Shown here: positions 6,245 through 9,646 of the stretch, in pieces | Layout of the letters: each line of letters begins with the position of its first letter | Position numbering within the stretch: the stretch's first letter is position 1 | Assembly (NCBI GenBank): GCA_020852035.1 | Contig: JADZBR010000120.1 | Location: forward strand, 1-9,646 | Length of the DNA: 9,646 bases | Direction: 5' to 3' | Origin: Caulobacteraceae bacterium | Lineage (GTDB): Bacteria > Pseudomonadota > Alphaproteobacteria > Caulobacterales > Caulobacteraceae | The notes under the pieces: generated by a model | What the model was told of the DNA's origin: nothing | Seen by the model: the letters and a program-made list of their open reading frames with translations, nothing else | Databases searched by the model: none | Translations under genes and position numbers: made by a program

Positions 6245-7636
6245 TCACCCCGGCGAGATCATCTTCTCCGGGCGCACCAGGGCGTCGAATTCCTCGTTGG
6301 TGACATAGCCGCCGCCCACCGCCTCGTCGCGCAGGGTGGTGCCGTTCTTGTGGGCGGTCTTGGCGATCTTGGCGGCGTTGTCGTAGCCGATCTTGGGGGC
6401 CAGCGCCGTCACCAGCATCAGCGAGCGCTCCATGGCCGCCTTGATGTTGTCCTCGCGCGCCTCGATGCCGACCACGCAGTTGTCGGTGAAGCTGACCACC
6501 GCGTCCGACAGCAGCCGGCAGGTCTGCAGGAAGTTGTAGGCCATCACCGGGTTGAAGACGTTGAGCTCGAAGTGGCCCGAGGCGCCGGCCACGGTCATGG
6601 CCGTCTGGTTGCCGAACACCTGGGCGCAGACCATCGTCAGCGCCTCGCACTGGGTGGGGTTCACCTTGCCGGGCATGATCGAGGAGCCGGGCTCGTTCTC
6701 CGGCAGCGAGAGTTCGCCCAGGCCCGAGCGCGGGCCCGAGCCCAGGAAGCGAATGTCGTTGGCGATCTTGAAGAGGCTGGCGGCGGCCGAGTTCAGGGCG
6801 CCGTGGCTGAACACCATGGCGTCGTGGGCGGCCAGGGCCTCGAACTTGTTGGGGGCGGTGACGAAGGGCAGGTGGGTGATCGCGGCGATCCGCTCGGCCA
6901 CCTTCTCGGCGAAGCCCACCGGGGCGTTGAGGCCGGTGCCGACCGCCGTGCCGCCTTGGGCGAGTTCATAGAGGCCGTAGAGGGTCTCCTTGATCCGTCG
7001 AACGGCCATCGCCGTCTGGTGGGAGTAGCCGCCGAACTCCTGACCCAGCGTGAGGGGCGTGGCGTCCTGGGTGTGGGTGCGGCCGATCTTGATGATGTGG
7101 GCGAAGGCTTCGGTCTTCACCTTCAGGGCCGCGTGCAGGTGCTCCAGCGCCGGCATCACCGAGCGGGCCACCTCCTCGGCGCAGGCGATGTGCATGGCCG
7201 TCGGGTAGGTGTCGTTGGACGACTGGCTCATGTTGACGTGGTCGTTGGGGTGGACGGGCTTTTTCGAGCCCATCTCGCCGCCCAGCATCTCGATGGCGCG
7301 GTTGGAGATCACCTCGTTGGCGTTCATGTTCGACTGGGTGCCCGAGCCGGTCTGCCAGACCACCAGCGGGAAGTGGTCGTCGAGCTTGCCGTCGATCACT
7401 TCCTGGGCCGCCGCGACGATGGCGGCGCCGATCTCCGGATCGAGGCGGCCGAGCGCCATGTTGGCCTCGGCGGCGGCGCGTTTGACCACGCCCAGGGCCT
7501 TGATCACCGGCTTCGGCTGCTTCTCCCAGCCGATCTTGAAGTTGCCGAGGCTGCGCTGGGTCTGGGCGCCCCAGTAGCGCGAGGCGTCGACCTCGATCGG
7601 GCCGAAGGTGTCGGTCTCGGTGCGGGTCGTGGTCAT
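6245..7636 (-). CDS. fumC: Fumarate hydratase, class II
   Basis: The cytoplasmic, iron-independent homotetrameric fumarase converts fumarate and water to L-malate in the TCA cycle. It has 463 aa, close to E. coli FumC (467), and key positions fall at the same numbers: the B-site HPND at 129-132, the catalytic His188 in GRTHTQD, and the flexible signature loop GSSIMPGKVNP at 317-327 containing the catalytic serine (Ser318). The frame is open back to 7690, but ATG 7636 (MTTTRTETDTFGPIEV) is the true start: GGAG lies 7 nt upstream, the family N-terminus begins there, and the predicted -35 element would be inside the longer version. ccdA follows after 12 nt. No lesion is seen. The related aspartase and argininosuccinate lyase families are excluded by the overall FumC-type motifs. 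Confidence 0.97.
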   Translation of the reverse strand: MTTTRTETDTFGPIEVDASRYWGAQTQRSLGNFKIGWEKQPKPVIKALGVVKRAAAEANMALGRLDPEIGAAIVAAAQEVIDGKLDDHFPLVVWQTGSGTQSNMNANEVISNRAIEMLGGEMGSKKPVHPNDHVNMSQSSNDTYPTAMHIACAEEVARSVMPALEHLHAALKVKTEAFAHIIKIGRTHTQDATPLTLGQEFGGYSHQTAMAVRRIKETLYGLYELAQGGTAVGTGLNAPVGFAEKVAERIAAITHLPFVTAPNKFEALAAHDAMVFSHGALNSAAASLFKIANDIRFLGSGPRSGLGELSLPENEPGSSIMPGKVNPTQCEALTMVCAQVFGNQTAMTVAGASGHFELNVFNPVMAYNFLQTCRLLSDAVVSFTDNCVVGIEAREDNIKAAMERSLMLVTALAPKIGYDNAAKIAKTAHKNGTTLRDEAVGGGYVTNEEFDALVRPEKMISPG

Positions 7637-7662
7637 CGCGGGTCTCCAGAAGCCTCGGCGGT

Positions 7663-7690
7663 GGTTTAGCGGCGCCGGGGGAGACTGCAA
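7663..7690 (-). promoter_or_regulatory. Predicted fumC promoter
   Basis: On the minus strand, TTGCAGT (7690-7684) lies 13 nt upstream of GCTAAACC (7670-7663), 7 of 8 to the Caulobacter-type -10 GCTANAWC and with the expected spacing. Transcription would begin near 7656, giving a ~20-nt leader with GGAG just before the fumC ATG at 7636. This also supports the chosen fumC start. Confidence 0.55.
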
Positions 7691-7714
7691 ACCGCGCGCG
7701 CTCTAGGAAGGCGC

Positions 7715-8119
7715 ATGGATGACGGCTGGGTGCATCACGGCAAGGTCCGCGCGCGGGAGGCGCCGGACGGGACCATCGAGGTGGTGGTCGACGGGCTGAC
7801 CACCCAGACCCGTTACTACAAGCCGCTGATCTACGAGTTCTTCCGCAAGGTCTGGCGCGGCGCGCGGCCGGCGTTCGGCGACTTCGCGGTGGAGATCGTC
7901 ATGGAATACACCGGCGACCCGCCGTGGATGGATCTCGACAACCTCGCCAAGGCGATCCTCGACGCGATCAAGGGCTATGTCTTCCACGACGACGCGCAGG
8001 TGGCGCGCCTTCTGGTCGAGCGCCGGGAGGCCGAGCGGGAGCGGATCGTGGTGCGGGTCTATGCGCTCCAGGGGAAGAGGGCGCCCCAGCGCAGGAGCAG
8101 CAGCCCCAGGGCGCCGTAG
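7715..8119 (+). CDS. RusA-like Holliday-junction resolvase family protein
   Basis: RusA enzymes are small homodimeric, Mg2+-dependent endonucleases that cut four-way DNA junctions; most are phage-derived. The protein has 134 aa. The family core is present: MDLDNLAKAILDA (72-84) with Asp73, Asp75 and Lys79, then HDDAQV (91-96) with Asp92/Asp93, followed by ERRE. These match the catalytic Asp70, Asp72, Lys76 and Asp91 of E. coli RusA, with about one residue less between Lys and the last Asp. ATG 7715 has AGGAAGG (7705-7711) just upstream. The last ~20 codons, rich in Arg, Ser and Pro, overlap the end of the convergent serine hydrolase by 61 bp and may be non-essential. No phage genes are nearby, so this looks like a domesticated single gene. 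Activity is inferred from motifs. Confidence 0.8.
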   Translation: MDDGWVHHGKVRAREAPDGTIEVVVDGLTTQTRYYKPLIYEFFRKVWRGARPAFGDFAVEIVMEYTGDPPWMDLDNLAKAILDAIKGYVFHDDAQVARLLVERREAERERIVVRVYALQGKRAPQRRSSSPRAP

Positions 8120-9646
8120 ACCAGGACCGTCCAGGTGTAGGCGACCTTGCGTAGCCCGCTCCAGCTCTCGACCCGCCGGCCGCCCTGCCAGATCAGCGGG
8201 GTGAGGATCAGCGCCAGGACGTTCAGCACGCTCGCCACCAGGGCGCAGGCCGAGGCGATGATCAGCCAGCTGTTCGGCCAGTCGTAGATCGCCTTGGCCC
8301 GGTCGGCGGCGCCGGCGATGAACATCGCCAGGCCCGTCGCGGCGATGATCCAGAGGATAGCCTGGATGGTCTGCAGAATGCCGCCGCGCCGCTGCGCCGC
8401 GCCCTGGCGGGTTTCGCGGAACACCCGCAGGGCCGCGCCGACCAGGGTGGCCGCGGCGGCGGCCAGCGCCACCAGCCCGACGATCGCCAGCGTGCCGGTC
8501 TGGTCCAGCGGGCCGACGCGCTGGAACACCGCCGCGTTGCCGGCGGGGCGGAACTCCCTGGCGCGCCCGTCGCGCATGGCGAAGGTCATGGCCTCGCCCG
8601 TCTCGGCCGAACGGAAGAGGCCCCGCTCGGCCGGGCCGTCGAGCACCCACCGCTGCGCTGGCCCGTCGAAACCCTGGGTCAGCAGCACGCCGTCGCGGGT
8701 GACGCTCGCCTTCACCTGCCCGGCTACGCGCATCACGAATCCTTCCAGGCCGGAGTAGGCCCGGCGGGTGGTCAGGTAGGTTCCCTCGAACGCCTCGGCC
8801 GCCGCCTTGAGCGCCGGCGCGCCCTTCGCCGGGGCGCGCGGCGCGGCGTAGAACCGCTCGGCGATGCGCTGCGGCAAGACGTGCGCCAGTCGCCCCCCGC
8901 TTTCGGTGTTGGTGCTGATGAAGACGCCGAGGTTCAGCTCGGGGACCACGACCATCCGCGACATGAAGGAGATCGTCGCCCCGTCGTGCCCGAAGCCGTG
9001 GAAGCCGCCGGGCAGGGTGCTCTGGATCATGCCATGCGCCCAGCCGTTGATCCCCGGCGGCATGGGGTCGATCGGGGTCGCGAAGGCCGTCGCCGTGCGC
9101 GGGCCGTAGATGGTTACGCCCTCGACGGCGCCGCCATTCAGCAGGAGCTGCATGTAGCGCGCCATGTCGCCGGCGGTGGTCGAGGCGCCGCCGGCGGGGG
9201 CGGCGTGCATCACGTTTTCGAACTCGCGCGCCTCGAAGCCGGCCGGGGTCCAGCGGTAGGGCGTGGCGAGCTGGGCGGCCAGGGCGGGCGGCATGGGCGC
9301 GGCGAGGCCCTTCTTCGGCGGGTGCGGCTCCAGGAAGGTGGTGTTGGCGAGCGCCAGCGGCTGCAGGATGTTGCGCGCCACATAGGTCTCGTAGGGCTGG
9401 CCGGACACATAGGCCACCGCCTCGCCGGCGAGGGCGACGCCGTAGTTGGAATAGCTGGAGAGGACGCCGGGGTTGCGGACCCGGTTGGGGCGCTCCTGGC
9501 GCAGGTAGACCTCCAGCGGGCGCACCCGGTCGAAGTCCCGCTCGAACAGCTGGCCGAGCGCGCGGTCCTCGAAGCCTGCGGAATGGTCCATCAGGTGGCG
9601 CACCAGCACCGGGCGCTCATAGCCCTGGTCGCGCACCTGCACGCTC
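8059..9646 (-). CDS. Serine beta-lactamase-like hydrolase with four C-terminal membrane helices, 5'-truncated
   Basis: This is a member of the beta-lactamase/penicillin-binding class C-like serine hydrolase family (PF00144 type), probably an envelope-anchored peptidase or esterase; the substrate is unknown. It runs from the right edge to TAG at 8061-8059, about 528 codons. The window opens at RHLMDHSAGFED, the family segment just after the catalytic SxxK, so the nucleophile Ser-Lys motif is off the window. The Tyr-x-Asn motif is YSN (9453-9445). A GHDGA segment (about 8980-8995) stands at the KTG-equivalent position. A beta-rich linker (EGTYLTTRRAYSGLEGF) leads to four hydrophobic helices between about 8505 and 8065, for example LAIVGLVALAAAAATLVGAA and SWLIIASACALVASVLNVLA. 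This places the catalytic domain outside the inner membrane. A true resistance beta-lactamase is unlikely. The GTG at 9642 is not the start. Confidence 0.85.
   Translation of the reverse strand, partial: SVQVRDQGYERPVLVRHLMDHSAGFEDRALGQLFERDFDRVRPLEVYLRQERPNRVRNPGVLSSYSNYGVALAGEAVAYVSGQPYETYVARNILQPLALANTTFLEPHPPKKGLAAPMPPALAAQLATPYRWTPAGFEAREFENVMHAAPAGGASTTAGDMARYMQLLLNGGAVEGVTIYGPRTATAFATPIDPMPPGINGWAHGMIQSTLPGGFHGFGHDGATISFMSRMVVVPELNLGVFISTNTESGGRLAHVLPQRIAERFYAAPRAPAKGAPALKAAAEAFEGTYLTTRRAYSGLEGFVMRVAGQVKASVTRDGVLLTQGFDGPAQRWVLDGPAERGLFRSAETGEAMTFAMRDGRAREFRPAGNAAVFQRVGPLDQTGTLAIVGLVALAAAAATLVGAALRVFRETRQGAAQRRGGILQTIQAILWIIAATGLAMFIAGAADRAKAIYDWPNSWLIIASACALVASVLNVLALILTPLIWQGGRRVESWSGLRKVAYTWTVLVYGALGLLLLRWGALFPWSA

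Noticed and set aside
5969..7669. 566-codon open frame on the plus strand, antisense to fumC and ccdA
   Set aside because: Its translation is Gly/Arg/Val/His-rich with no family signature; it mirrors the codon bias of fumC, whose motifs are complete on the other strand.
8059..9646. Antibiotic-resistance beta-lactamase
   Set aside because: The membrane-anchored architecture, general PF00144-type motifs and chromosomal housekeeping context argue for an envelope serine hydrolase.

Overview
This is a very GC-rich window (about 70 % by eye) of bacterial chromosome. Housekeeping genes are densely packed, three convergent gene pairs overlap at their 3' ends, and two candidate promoters resemble the Caulobacter-type housekeeping consensus (TTGACGS, 10-14 nt, GCTANAWC). 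With the protein families, this suggests an alphaproteobacterium, probably Caulobacterales (Caulobacter/Phenylobacterium-like). The taxon is an inference from composition and style. I saw no rRNA, tRNA, CRISPR, IS element or prophage block.

Layout, left to right. (1) The 3' part of ilvC (branched-chain amino acid synthesis) runs off the left edge. A gap with two mutually exclusive hairpins follows, then an SLC13/DASS-type permease with two RCK_C-like domains. (2) A REP-like hairpin follows the permease. The next ~230 bp hold a candidate promoter, a threonine-rich 25-codon leader ORF and competing stem-loops, then asd (aspartate-semialdehyde dehydrogenase). (3) asd runs tail-to-tail into a minus-strand TrmN6-like methyltransferase, the two stop codons overlapping on one CTAG. 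This gene is divergent from an octaprenyl-diphosphate-synthase-like gene (ispB). (4) ispB ends on a second shared CTAG against a minus-strand remnant of a CcdB toxin. The remnant follows directly on an intact CcdA antitoxin gene, which itself sits 12 nt downstream of fumC. (5) fumC (class II fumarase, all catalytic motifs present) has a good promoter candidate and is divergent from a small RusA-like resolvase. The resolvase overlaps by 61 bp the end of a minus-strand serine beta-lactamase-like hydrolase with four C-terminal membrane helices. That hydrolase runs off the right edge.

The main points are two. The first is a ccdAB toxin-antitoxin locus in which the antitoxin is whole but the toxin is cut, in frame, to its first ~12 and last ~18 residues. 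The second is a leader upstream of asd with the layout of a ribosome-mediated attenuator (Thr/Lys-rich leader peptide, anti-terminator-like 14-bp stem, competing 7-bp hairpin). The metabolic genes are ordinary (Val/Leu/Ile, Asp-family amino acids, quinone side chain, TCA cycle) and do not form one pathway operon. No stretch longer than 300 bp lacks a gene. The longest gap is the asd leader region (2685-2942), described below.
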